Source: a virus. Taken from it: a stretch of DNA of 41,880 nt. Shown here piece by piece: positions 15,546 to 21,648 of this stretch; position 1 is the first letter of the stretch; each line of letters starts with the position of its first letter. The notes beneath the pieces were generated by a model. The model was not told where the DNA came from. It saw only the letters and a list, made by a program, of their open reading frames with translations, and did no database searches. The position numbers were made by a program, and so were the translations under genes. Location: positions 1 through 41,880 of the IMG/VR virus record IMGVR_UViG_3300009159_000123; one strand, written 5' to 3'.

Positions 15546-15991
15546 TTGCAGGCATACCTTCCACCATTCCAATGATGCAAGCCTTTGCCTACACCATGCC
15601 AGTTAGCGATAGTGTAAAAAGCCATGTCCATGTAGAACCTATGCCAATTCTTTCCTTGTGTGTGCAACAAACGGTACTGAATCTTGTCACCTTGTTTCTT
15701 TCCAAACATGTGACGTAGTTCTGGCCCCATCATCCATGCCGCACCACGCACTAACGGTGCAGTCATTTGATAGGTGGATTGATACAAGCCATGTGATCCG
15801 GTTCCCCAGTATTGGAATCGTCCTTCTCTCTGGCCTATGCACTTACGAGTACGCTCCTGTGACTTTTGGTAATACTTTCCTTTATACGCTGAGTCTTGTA
15901 TCCCTGTTTGGATTGGGTCTGCTTTGGTCATATGTATTTGTGGTGCTGGTGCAAGAGTTACTGCTGCTACTAACACTAGGCTGGTAATCAT
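15539..15991 (-). CDS. Secreted transglycosylase/lysozyme-like protein
   Basis: A 150-residue protein with a signal peptide at about residues 1-16 (MITSLVLVAAVTLAPA). Residues 48-75 contain KCIGQREGRFQYWGTGSHG and LYQSTYQM, the pattern of Rpf/lysozyme-like transglycosylases: Cys, then catalytic Glu, then Gly-x-Tyr-Gln. A conserved tail (ANWHGVGKGLHHW...YACK) provides a second Cys, likely a disulfide partner. It would cleave or remodel cell-wall glycan from outside. It is expressed from the early strand, away from the late endolysin, so it may not serve lysis; roles in superinfection exclusion or wall remodelling are possible. Confidence 0.65.
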   Translation of the reverse strand: MITSLVLVAAVTLAPAPQIHMTKADPIQTGIQDSAYKGKYYQKSQERTRKCIGQREGRFQYWGTGSHGLYQSTYQMTAPLVRGAAWMMGPELRHMFGKKQGDKIQYRLLHTQGKNWHRFYMDMAFYTIANWHGVGKGLHHWNGGRYACKW

Positions 15992-16340
15992 CTGACTCCA
16001 ATGCTCGGAATTTCGCCACCTTTAATACTGCACAAGGTCGGCCTGATCTGCCTTTCCTTCGCTCGCCGCTGTCAAAGATTAATCCTTTGCGTTTCAGGGC
16101 TGCTGGTCGGGCAGTGATGCTGCTGTAAGAAAAATCAGGATGTAACAGGATTAGTTCGTCTTGTGTAATCCCGTAGGTTCCTGCTTGTTCGATGTCTTCA
16201 AGTACCATCGCCTCCAGCCTGCTTGCATCTAGTGTGTACGCCGCTATGTGCGACGTATCGGGGTCTTGCTTACGCACCAAGGTACGCGGTGGGGTAGGGG
16301 GTGAGTCAAACAATGAAGGCTGTATTTGTGTGTGATCCAT
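15882..16340 (-). CDS. Winged-helix DNA-binding protein
   Basis: A 152-residue protein with a helix-turn-helix/winged-helix region at about residues 38-95: TSHIAAYTLDASRLEAM, then GITQDEL, SSITARPAALKRKGLI and a Ser/Gly/Arg wing (GERRKGRSGRP). This is a common small regulator type in actinophages. The N-terminus (MDHTQIQPSLFDSPPTPP) contains a QxSLFD-like segment, which resembles a clamp-binding motif; that reading is tentative. The last 110 nt overlap the signal-peptide gene downstream, so the Ser/Asn-rich C-terminus may be a by-product of that overlap. An AAGGAG site precedes the ATG. Confidence 0.65.
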   Translation of the reverse strand: MDHTQIQPSLFDSPPTPPRTLVRKQDPDTSHIAAYTLDASRLEAMVLEDIEQAGTYGITQDELILLHPDFSYSSITARPAALKRKGLIFDSGERRKGRSGRPCAVLKVAKFRALESDDYQPSVSSSSNSCTSTTNTYDQSRPNPNRDTRLSV

Positions 16341-16365
16341 TTCACTCTCCTTTTTTTATGTCCGT

Positions 16366-16485
16366 TTAGTTATTGTTTGTGTGCTCTGTTTCCGCATACC
16401 GAACCAACAAATCTTTTAATGTTTTTACAATGCGTAAACGATCTTGAAAGTTAAGTAACTCGTATTGCTTAGCGGTTGGAATCAT
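16366..16485 (-). CDS. 39-residue hypothetical protein
   Basis: A 40-codon frame that starts in an ATGA overlap with a 28-residue gene and has a GGAAAG site. The peptide (MIPTAKQYELLNFQDRLRIV...) is one long amphipathic helix. No family recognised. The chain of exact overlaps on this strand is the main support. Confidence 0.5.
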   Translation of the reverse strand: MIPTAKQYELLNFQDRLRIVKTLKDLLVRYAETEHTNNN

Positions 16486-16568
16486 TTTTGGACTTTCCTT
16501 TTTTTCCATTTCCATATCCATGCCTGTTGTTTTTTACTGAATTTCCATTTGCCGTAAAACTGTTTCAT
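16482..16568 (-). CDS. 28-residue Trp/Lys-rich peptide
   Basis: A 29-codon frame coupled by ATGA overlaps both to the gene upstream (stop at 16565) and the gene downstream (start 16485), with AGGAG before the ATG. The peptide contains four Trp and eleven Lys/Arg (KQFYGKWKFSKK, WIWKWKKRK) and would be strongly cationic. Such a peptide could bind nucleic acid, lipid or a host protein. Function unknown. Confidence 0.5.
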   Translation of the reverse strand: MKQFYGKWKFSKKQQAWIWKWKKRKVQK

Positions 16569-16798
16569 TGCTGTTCTCCTAACGCTTTGATCGCTTTAAT
16601 CCCGTAATCAAGGCCAGCAAGATAGTCGTTTGGTGCTGGATACTGGATTTCCATTTCGTAATGAGCCTCAATCGCTGTTACTGCGTCACGCAATGTCGCT
16701 GCTCGCACCTTGGCGATCACTGAGCACGCGACGCAACTCTCTGCTGGCGTGGGAATGATCTGTTTGTACAACTCAACACAAAGTGGGTCGTGGTTCAT
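16565..16798 (-). CDS. Hypothetical protein
   Basis: A 77-residue protein. The N-terminus has three Cys and one His (HDPLC, CVAC), possibly a metal site. A helical section follows with an AHYEMEIQYPAPNDYLAGLDYGIKAIKAL motif. It overlaps its neighbours by ATGA on both sides. The CVAC motif with downstream helices resembles small actinophage proteins near the replication genes. Function unknown. Confidence 0.6.
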   Translation of the reverse strand: MNHDPLCVELYKQIIPTPAESCVACSVIAKVRAATLRDAVTAIEAHYEMEIQYPAPNDYLAGLDYGIKAIKALGEQQ

Positions 16799-16956
16799 TG
16801 CTGCTCTGCTTCTCGTAATGAGTTGACCATTTCAATTGCTTCCTGTAACGCTTGCTCACGACCGACTCTGTAACCCATCTCATCGCCATCAAACTTACCG
16901 TTGGCATATCCTTGCTGGTATCCCAACTCAAACGCCTGCTTAGTATCAATGTTCAT
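16795..16956 (-). CDS. Short Gly/Glu-rich protein
   Basis: A 53-residue protein. The ATG at 16956 has a GGAGA site and is preferred to an in-frame start at 17028. Residues 8-40 (AFELGYQQGYANGKFDGDEMGYRVGREQALQEAI) have a repeated GYxxG spacing, then a helix. It is coupled to the 77-residue gene by ATGA. Function unknown. Confidence 0.6.
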   Translation of the reverse strand: MNIDTKQAFELGYQQGYANGKFDGDEMGYRVGREQALQEAIEMVNSLREAEQQ

Positions 16957-17278
16957 TAAATTCTCCAATGCTTTTGATTGAGTCCCTAAACCATTCAGGC
17001 ATAGGCGTACTCTCCAGCGACCTATCACCTGTCATCTGTTCATTCCATTGTTCATCTCGCTGTTTCTTCCAAGCCTTCACTACTGCCTCTGGGTAAAGAA
17101 GTTCAGAAGATTTAGCGTAGTGATCTGTCACTACCTTCTGAGCGAACTCATACGGCATTGACTGACAGTGCTCATTGAGGAGTGATGACCATGCAGCGAT
17201 GCGTACTTCATTTACCTGACATCTTGGATCCAGCCCGTTGATGTAGGCAATGAGTTTCGTTACTCCAATGAGTTCCAT
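16946..17278 (-). CDS. Putative replication accessory / helicase-loader-like protein
   Basis: A 110-residue helical protein. Its first 75 residues (KLIAYINGLDPRCQVNE, AWSSLL, MPYEFAQKVVTDHYAKS, LLYPEAVVKAWKKQRDE) have the helical spacing of small helicase-loader proteins of the G39P/G40P kind. The last 30 residues are polar and probably flexible. It lies directly downstream of the replication initiator gene, with a 19-nt overlap, as loaders do in many phages. No phage helicase was found, so it would have to work with the host helicase. The family call is tentative. Confidence 0.5.
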   Translation of the reverse strand: MELIGVTKLIAYINGLDPRCQVNEVRIAAWSSLLNEHCQSMPYEFAQKVVTDHYAKSSELLYPEAVVKAWKKQRDEQWNEQMTGDRSLESTPMPEWFRDSIKSIGEFNEH

Positions 17279-17988
17279 GATGCTCCTTCTATCGCTCGTG
17301 GAATATCTGCTTGCACTGCTTGCATAATTAGCGATGCGACGTATTGGTCATGGCTTTGTCCTTTGGTTCTCTCTGTTTCCCTCACAGGTAGTGGGTCATC
17401 GTCCCATCCTCCACGATTCAACCATGTTGCAGGATGCGGTGTAAAGGCTTCTACGCGATTGGGGTCATCTCTGAGTCTCCAAGTGCCATGAAGGATAGTT
17501 TGCCCCTCCACGGACTTCCTAGCGGCTATGTAAGCACGTTTGGCAGCAGCCTTACCTACTCTTCGTGGATAAGTTTCCCAAAACTCATTGAAGTCACGCT
17601 CAACTTGTTGAGCAAGAGTATTTGACGGTTTAATTGATGGTTCTTTACGGTTACTAGGGGAGGGATTTGGGGAGGTTGCCGTGCCCACTTGGGGACCGTC
17701 CCCTGCCCACTTGGGGACCAAATCATTTGGGGATGTCAACAAATAGGTGTGAGCCTTGCCCTGACGATTAGATTCTTCAATAATTTCAATATAGCCGTCA
17801 GCCTCCATTTGCCTGACAGTCACACGAACATGCTCAACAGAACAACCAGCCCTAGCAGCAATCTTTGATTGAGAAGGCCAACACTTACCATCATCATTAG
17901 CATGGTCAGCGAGCACAACATGAACGAGTCGCGCTTTACCCTCATAAGGTGAGTGGTCTAAAACCCAAGACATAATCTTGATAGACAT
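17260..17988 (-). CDS. Replication initiator with N-terminal helix-turn-helix
   Basis: A 242-residue protein. Residues 1-75 form a winged helix: MSWVLDHSPYEGKARLVHVVLADHA, then WPSQSKIAARAGCSVEHV and VRQMEADGYI. This is the layout of phage replisome organisers and MarR-like initiators. A flexible Pro/Ser-rich linker follows, and residues 135-180 (FNEFWETYPRRVGKAAAKRAYIAARK) are the conserved C-terminal segment of such initiators. The ATG at 17988 has an AAGGAG site. Its 170-bp leader has a promoter, hairpin and 22-bp palindrome. It probably binds an origin and recruits host helicase. Confidence 0.7.
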   Translation of the reverse strand: MSIKIMSWVLDHSPYEGKARLVHVVLADHANDDGKCWPSQSKIAARAGCSVEHVRVTVRQMEADGYIEIIEESNRQGKAHTYLLTSPNDLVPKWAGDGPQVGTATSPNPSPSNRKEPSIKPSNTLAQQVERDFNEFWETYPRRVGKAAAKRAYIAARKSVEGQTILHGTWRLRDDPNRVEAFTPHPATWLNRGGWDDDPLPVRETERTKGQSHDQYVASLIMQAVQADIPRAIEGASWNSLE

Positions 17989-18058
17989 TTAATGCTCCTT
18001 GTCACAATAGACAGGAGGTCATGTACACTTTTGCATACACAGCGCAACCTGTGTCGTA

Positions 18059-18090
18059 CCCCTCGGCAGACCGTCATTCTGCGCGAGGGG
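18059..18090 (-). promoter_or_regulatory. Hairpin at the predicted 5' end of the initiator mRNA
   Basis: CCCCTCGGCAGA (18059-18070) pairs with 18078-18090 with one bulged base and a 7-nt loop. With the promoter at 18095-18123 the transcript would start at about 18088, so the stem would lie at the very 5' end of the mRNA. Such hairpins protect transcripts or control their use. No U-tract is present, so I do not call it a terminator. Confidence 0.5.
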
Positions 18091-18094
18091 CTTC

Positions 18095-18123
18095 AACATA
18101 GCAGCCCGACTTCTCAGTCACAA
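18095..18123 (-). promoter_or_regulatory. Promoter of the replication operon
   Basis: Minus strand: TTGTGA (18123-18118) and TATGTT (18100-18095), spacer 17 bp. The -35 box lies inside a 13-mer (plus strand GTCACAAGAAGTA, 18117-18129) that recurs at 22189-22201. A 22-bp palindrome sits about 21 bp further upstream. Confidence 0.5.
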
Positions 18124-18144
18124 GAAGTACGAGTGAGCCTTCCC

Positions 18145-18166
18145 TAATAAGACATATGTCCTATTA
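18145..18166. promoter_or_regulatory. 22-bp palindromic element, copy 2
   Basis: Half-sites TAATAAGACAT and ATGTCCTATTA, one mismatch. Its right end contains the stop codon of the SSB gene. It lies upstream of the promoter at 18095-18123. Confidence 0.75.
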
Positions 18167-18583
18167 GAACGGTGGTGGTGAAATCTCTTGCGCGCCAAGA
18201 CCAGAGACGGCTGCCTGCACAGGATTACCTGAGTCAAGCGCACGTTGTGTCTTAGCGGTAGAGAAACGGGTAGAGACACCAACAGAGTCAGCATTAATCT
18301 GAAACACTGTCTTCTTCTCACCCTGTGACTCATATTCGCGCTGCTTCAATTTGCCTACAACAATTACTGAATCACCCTTAGCGATTGATTCAAACAAATG
18401 TTCTGCACCTTGATTTACCAGAATGTCAATGTAAAGAGGATCACCGTCGGAATATGCACCGTTAGCGTCCCTTACACGATCCTTGGCAACACCGCGTAAT
18501 TTGAGCCAAGCCTTACCATTGTCACTGAATTTAATTTCAGGTTCTTTAACAATACCGAACTCACCGTTAATGATTGGCAACAT
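18164..18583 (-). CDS. ssb: Single-stranded DNA-binding protein
   Basis: A 139-residue protein with an OB fold at residues 1-105: GEFGIVKEPEIKFSDNGKAWLKLRGVAKDRV, then DILVNQGAEHLFESIAKGDSVIVVGKLKQREYE and KKTVFQINADSVG. This is the order of strands in bacterial SSB. The C-terminus is short and ends ISPPPF, close to the conserved PPF tip that binds host replication and repair proteins, but without the usual acidic run. It should coat single strands for the initiator and the Rad52-like protein. A GGAG site precedes the ATG. The gene's stop codon lies within a 22-bp palindrome. Confidence 0.8.
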   Translation of the reverse strand: MLPIINGEFGIVKEPEIKFSDNGKAWLKLRGVAKDRVRDANGAYSDGDPLYIDILVNQGAEHLFESIAKGDSVIVVGKLKQREYESQGEKKTVFQINADSVGVSTRFSTAKTQRALDSGNPVQAAVSGLGAQEISPPPF

Positions 18584-18584
18584 T

Positions 18585-18917
18585 TTAATCTCCTAATAGA
18601 TGTGTATTTATACGGTCACTGATGCTCTCGTAATGTGCCTTCAACAATGGGGCAAAGTGTTCGAGTCGCATACCGACCCAAGCATCCGCAACACTGTCAA
18701 GGTCATGATCGTACCGTATAGCGATGGGTATACCTTGATTGCCCCCACGAATATGCTCATGCCAGAGCATTAATTTCCTTGCCGTAGTGACAGTGAAATC
18801 GTATGGTGGCGGTGCTTCAACTGTGGTGTTGTTCCAATAGAGAGAGGGAATACCAGTGCTTCCTGTGAGGTAGCGACTGATAGCCCTCCCTTTATCGTTA
18901 CGGCTCACCCAAGCCAC
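18585..18917 (-). CDS. Hypothetical protein
   Basis: A 110-residue protein starting with GTG at 18917. The N-terminus (AWVSRNDKGRAISRYLTGSTGIPSLYWNN) is polar, and the C-terminal half is helical with several Trp/His (LMLWHEHIRGGNQG, ADAWVGMRLEHFAPLL). It overlaps the upstream gene by 13 nt and is followed directly by ssb. No family recognised; the context suggests a role near replication. Confidence 0.55.
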   Translation of the reverse strand: MAWVSRNDKGRAISRYLTGSTGIPSLYWNNTTVEAPPPYDFTVTTARKLMLWHEHIRGGNQGIPIAIRYDHDLDSVADAWVGMRLEHFAPLLKAHYESISDRINTHLLGD

Positions 18918-19195
18918 CTGATATAGATGTCTGAGTGGTTGTCACCTGTTGATCGTGCTGTTATTTCCCAATGCAAATCCATATACAGTTTTTTAGCAGA
19001 GTCAGGCCCAGATCGTAGTTCTTCTGGTAGAAATGCCCCATATGTACCACGGCGAATGAAATGCGCCACTGCTGGCGTGTAGTTGCCTACAAGTGCCCAC
19101 TCACCACGATTCTCAGTAAGAAGTTCCACCACTGATACCCATTTGGTAGACAGTGATCGCGCTGGCTTTGATGGAGGTTCTTTGAACTCAATCAT
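18905..19195 (-). CDS. Hypothetical protein of actinophage type
   Basis: A 96-residue protein with KWVSVVELLTENRGEWALVGNY, HFIRRGTYGAFLPEE and a final WEITAR...IYIRWLG. This set of motifs recurs in small actinophage and actinobacterial proteins. It may form a small alpha/beta fold. It starts in a TAATG overlap with the gene upstream. Function unknown. Confidence 0.6.
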   Translation of the reverse strand: MIEFKEPPSKPARSLSTKWVSVVELLTENRGEWALVGNYTPAVAHFIRRGTYGAFLPEELRSGPDSAKKLYMDLHWEITARSTGDNHSDIYIRWLG

Positions 19196-19656
19196 TACGC
19201 AATCCCTACTTCAATATTGTCCCAGCCCACTGATTGAGTGGCCTCGCTTAGAACTTCATCCGAATCAAAATACACATCAGGATCATTAGTAACCAGATCA
19301 TTAGCGGCATTTTGACTTACGGCACTAACAATCAATGTTTTGTAAGTAGTCATGGTTCCGCTTACTTCAACTTCAACTTCAAATTCTTGCTCAATACCAG
19401 TAAGGTATACACCGTAAGGCGCAACGATCCCATCAATAAGATGGCCCCACTTCTCATTAAGAGCAGGATCGTCTAAATCCATAATGAATTCGTTAGCGTA
19501 CTCATTGAATTCTTTAATAAACTTAAACAATTCAGCGGCACGAATCATTGATTTGTTTAATGCTTCGTGCATTTCTGTGAGTTCTCCACGCAATTCTGTA
19601 TCTACCTCAATTGCTACTGAAGACGGCATTACTTCTGCACTATTAAATGTATTCAT
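19195..19656 (-). CDS. Hypothetical acidic protein
   Basis: A 153-residue acidic protein. Residues 20-60 form a helix (ELRGELTEMHEALNKSMIRAAELFKFIKEF), then comes a beta section (EVEVEVSGTMTTYKTLIVSA), and the end is rich in Asp/Asn/Val. The ATG is preceded by AAGGAGAG, and a 22-bp palindrome lies 14 nt upstream of the start, so its translation or transcription is likely controlled by it. No family recognised. Confidence 0.6.
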   Translation of the reverse strand: MNTFNSAEVMPSSVAIEVDTELRGELTEMHEALNKSMIRAAELFKFIKEFNEYANEFIMDLDDPALNEKWGHLIDGIVAPYGVYLTGIEQEFEVEVEVSGTMTTYKTLIVSAVSQNAANDLVTNDPDVYFDSDEVLSEATQSVGWDNIEVGIA

Positions 19657-19669
19657 GACTCTCCTTGTT

Positions 19670-19691
19670 CAATCAGACAGATGTCTCATTA
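19670..19691. promoter_or_regulatory. 22-bp palindromic element, copy 3
   Basis: Half-sites CAATCAGACAG and ATGTCTCATTA. It lies just upstream of the ribosome-binding site of the gene at 19195-19656 and overlaps the last codons (NETSV) of the 43-residue gene upstream. Confidence 0.75.
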
Positions 19692-19804
19692 GATCCGTAT
19701 GTTTTGGCGAATAGGTTGATTGCTGACATAAGAGCGCCCATTACTAGATTCTCTTCTGGCTCAGGGATGATTTCTCCCGTTGTAAAATCAATTACATTAC
19801 TCAT
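19673..19804 (-). CDS. 43-residue hypothetical protein
   Basis: A 44-codon frame with an AGGAG site 5 nt before its ATG, 23 nt downstream of the -10 box of the promoter at 19827-19855. The peptide has an acidic start (IDFTTGEIIPEPEENLV), then a hydrophobic helix (MGALMSAINLFAKTYG) and ends NETSV within the palindrome. It is likely the first gene of its transcript. Function unknown. Confidence 0.6.
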   Translation of the reverse strand: MSNVIDFTTGEIIPEPEENLVMGALMSAINLFAKTYGSNETSV

Positions 19805-19826
19805 ATATCTCCTAGTTGTTAGTTAC

Positions 19827-19855
19827 ATCTTATATTAGTGGACTATCAGAAGCAA
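19827..19855 (-). promoter_or_regulatory. Minus-strand promoter
   Basis: Minus strand TTGCTT (19855-19850) and TAAGAT (19832-19827), 17-bp spacer, followed by a ribosome site and the 43-residue gene. It lies between this gene and the divergent HNH gene. Confidence 0.5.
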
Positions 19856-19873
19856 GCAGGCTAACCTCCAAAT

Positions 19874-20377
19874 ATGGCAAACAGATCAGAACTAGCGAGA
19901 TTCAACCGTCAAGCAAAACCACAACCAAACGGATGCTGGCTATGGATGGGACAAGCCGGAACCAAAGACGGATACGGCAAATTCAAACCAAGCGCAGGAC
20001 AACCAACAGTCATGGTTCACCGATGGGCCTATGAAACATTTGTTGGACCAATCCCAGACGCACACCAGATTGACCACAAGTGTCACACAGAGGATGAAGG
20101 ATGTTCGGGTGGGCCGGACTGCAAACACAGGAGATGCTGCAACCCAGCCCACCTAGAGCCAGTGACAGCGAGTGAGAACATTCTCCGTCAAAGGCACTAC
20201 GGCAGATCCCGTACAGAATGTCCCAAGGGACATCCATACGACGGGGTGAACCTGATCGTAGGTAAAGATGGCAAGCGGCGATGTCGTGAATGTGACAAGG
20301 CGCGCAAGCGTAAGTCAGTCGTTATAGACGACGGCATCATTTTCGATAGCCCAAATGAGATAGATACAGTCCTCTAG
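19874..20377 (+). CDS. HNH homing-type endonuclease
   Basis: A 167-residue protein with the full HNH_3 pattern: CWLWMG at 21-26, GYGKF, VHRWAYETFVGP at 48-59, the catalytic HQIDHKCH at 64-71, RCCNPAHLEPVTASEN at 87-102, and a C-terminal zinc pair (CPKGHPYDG, RRCRECDKARKR). Such free-standing HNH genes in phages are typical homing endonucleases. It is encoded on the plus strand inside the minus-strand block, has no clear ribosome-binding site, and uses more A-ending codons than its neighbours, all signs of insertion. Its 3' end overlaps the convergent gene by 63 nt. Confidence 0.85.
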   Translation: MANRSELARFNRQAKPQPNGCWLWMGQAGTKDGYGKFKPSAGQPTVMVHRWAYETFVGPIPDAHQIDHKCHTEDEGCSGGPDCKHRRCCNPAHLEPVTASENILRQRHYGRSRTECPKGHPYDGVNLIVGKDGKRRCRECDKARKRKSVVIDDGIIFDSPNEIDTVL

Positions 20378-20626
20378 CGCGGCCTTCTTACCATTCATTG
20401 AACGCTTATAGGTCAGCCCAGTTAGTGGCTCGATAACATTCCTGATCGCTAACTGTGCCCCATTACGGGTTAATTGAAACTTCCCGTCATGCTTGATATA
20501 GATTTCAAGAGCAGACTTAGCGGTAAGAAGACGTAGACGGGTGATTGCTAGCGGCCCACTGTGCAATGCGCCTCCATCACGAAACTCTGCCATTGAACCA
20601 TCAGCGTATAGAACTTCAGTGCTCAT
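20315..20626 (-). CDS. Hypothetical protein
   Basis: A 103-residue alpha/beta protein with ITRLRLLTAKSALEIYIKHDGKFQLTRNGAQLAIRNVIEPLTG and a helical end (AALEDCIYLIWAI). Its 3' end overlaps the convergent HNH gene by 63 nt, so the HNH insertion may have replaced its original C-terminus. It is coupled by ATGA to the gene upstream. Function unknown. Confidence 0.6.
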   Translation of the reverse strand: MSTEVLYADGSMAEFRDGGALHSGPLAITRLRLLTAKSALEIYIKHDGKFQLTRNGAQLAIRNVIEPLTGLTYKRSMNGKKAALEDCIYLIWAIENDAVVYND

Positions 20627-20889
20627 GACATTTGTCCCATCTTCATATTGTTTTTATTGCTCGGATATTTGCGGCAAGGTGCGTCATCAATCCATGACTC
20701 ATGTTTAATATCTGTGCTGCTAATTTCAGGATGTGCCCTAAGGAATGATGGTGCTTCGCAATCCTGTTCAAGATAGATAGTCCAGCCCTTTTGAAAGCCG
20801 TAACCTGTGCCATGATCTATTGCGTCAGGATAGTCAGCGATAGGTACTTCAAGCCAAGCATGACCAGCGTCAGTATGAAAAATTAACAT
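20623..20889 (-). CDS. Hypothetical protein
   Basis: An 88-residue protein with beta-like start (LIFHTDAGHAWLEVPIADYPDA), GYGFQKGWTIYLEQDCEAPSFL and a polar end (DDAPCRKYPSNKNN). Spacing of two Cys and several His is not a recognisable metal site. TAATG and ATGA overlaps on both sides place it in the early transcript. Function unknown. Confidence 0.6.
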   Translation of the reverse strand: MLIFHTDAGHAWLEVPIADYPDAIDHGTGYGFQKGWTIYLEQDCEAPSFLRAHPEISSTDIKHESWIDDAPCRKYPSNKNNMKMGQMS

Positions 20890-21128
20890 TACTTCACCTC
20901 GTCTAGTACGTAAGGGATAGGGGTCTCGTCATCGTTAAGTTCCAAGAGAGCCAACTCCAGCGATGACGCTAATTGGTATGCCTCTTCTTTAGTAAGGTAT
21001 ACCGAACAGTGGTTGGTGAGTGTGATACCGATTGACCATCCGTTAGATGATGGCTGGTCTAATGGTGCTGCTACAAGCATGACGGTTTTGGATACCGATT
21101 CGCTGCTCCAACTTTGGTAAATGTACAT
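20889..21128 (-). CDS. Hypothetical protein
   Basis: A 79-residue protein with a beta hairpin (SVSKTVMLVAAPLDQ, GWSIGITLTNHCSVYL) and a helix (KEEAYQLASSLELALLEL), ending in an acidic tail. The ATG has an AAGGAG site, and a 22-bp palindrome lies 16 nt before the start. Function unknown. Confidence 0.6.
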   Translation of the reverse strand: MYIYQSWSSESVSKTVMLVAAPLDQPSSNGWSIGITLTNHCSVYLTKEEAYQLASSLELALLELNDDETPIPYVLDEVK

Positions 21129-21143
21129 GTGATTCTCCTTTTC

Positions 21144-21165
21144 TAATGAGACATATGTCCCGTTA
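21144..21165. promoter_or_regulatory. 22-bp palindromic element, copy 4
   Basis: Half-sites TAATGAGACAT and ATGTCCCGTTA. It contains the stop codon of the gene at 21163-21393 and lies just before the ribosome-binding site of the gene at 20889-21128. Confidence 0.75.
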
Positions 21166-21393
21166 CATATTCATCTCTGCGGCACCAACATGAAGATAGT
21201 TAGCAGTCCACTCGCCGCACTCAGCCATGACTGTAGATAGGCAACAGTTAATAGCGTGATTTTTACTAATAGCGGCTGCCCATGAGGTGATACTCATGTG
21301 GTCGTATGTGAATACCACTATAAACATGCGTTCTTCTGGCATGTCTTCAATGTTTGGTAGTTTGCCCATCATTTGATCTTTCAATTTACCCAT
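21163..21393 (-). CDS. Hypothetical protein
   Basis: A 76-residue protein with basic start (MGKLKDQMMGKLP), a beta strand (MFIVVFTYDHMSITSWAAAI) and two adjacent Cys (NCCLSTVMAECGEW). Function unknown. It overlaps the upstream zinc-ribbon gene by 8 nt and ends within a 22-bp palindrome. Confidence 0.6.
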   Translation of the reverse strand: MGKLKDQMMGKLPNIEDMPEERMFIVVFTYDHMSITSWAAAISKNHAINCCLSTVMAECGEWTANYLHVGAAEMNM

Positions 21394-21532
21394 CGTAATC
21401 TTCTCCTGTCATTTCCTTATAGCAATAGCGGCACACATACATTTCTCGTGGATCTACAGCAATCCATGTATCTGCTAATTCTTTACGGCAAGCGTCACAA
21501 TATTTAATCTTTGGTTCTGTTGGTTGACTCAT
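21386..21532 (-). CDS. 48-residue zinc-ribbon protein
   Basis: A 49-codon frame between larger genes. The peptide has CDAC at 12-15 and CRYC at 34-37, a clear four-cysteine zinc ribbon, with a short polar linker. It begins in an ATGA overlap with a membrane-peptide gene and overlaps the next gene by 8 nt. Such ribbons often bind nucleic acid or RNA polymerase; the target is unknown. Confidence 0.65.
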   Translation of the reverse strand: MSQPTEPKIKYCDACRKELADTWIAVDPREMYVCRYCYKEMTGEDYDG

Positions 21533-21648
21533 AGCCCCTCGATCCATCCTGCTAAACCCATTAATAGTAGGAGCACACTGATGCCGATTAGGGCTAGCGT
21601 GTTGCCTAGTAGCCTTTCACCACGCTTGGTCAGACGCAAGTCATTCAT
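21529..21648 (-). CDS. 39-residue single-span membrane peptide
   Basis: A 40-codon frame with ATGA overlaps on both sides. A basic start (MNDLRLTKRGERLLG) precedes one hydrophobic span of about 20 residues (TLALIGISVLLLLMGLAGW), so the N-terminus should be cytoplasmic. It is translated with the gene upstream. Function unknown. Confidence 0.6.
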   Translation of the reverse strand: MNDLRLTKRGERLLGNTLALIGISVLLLLMGLAGWIEGL

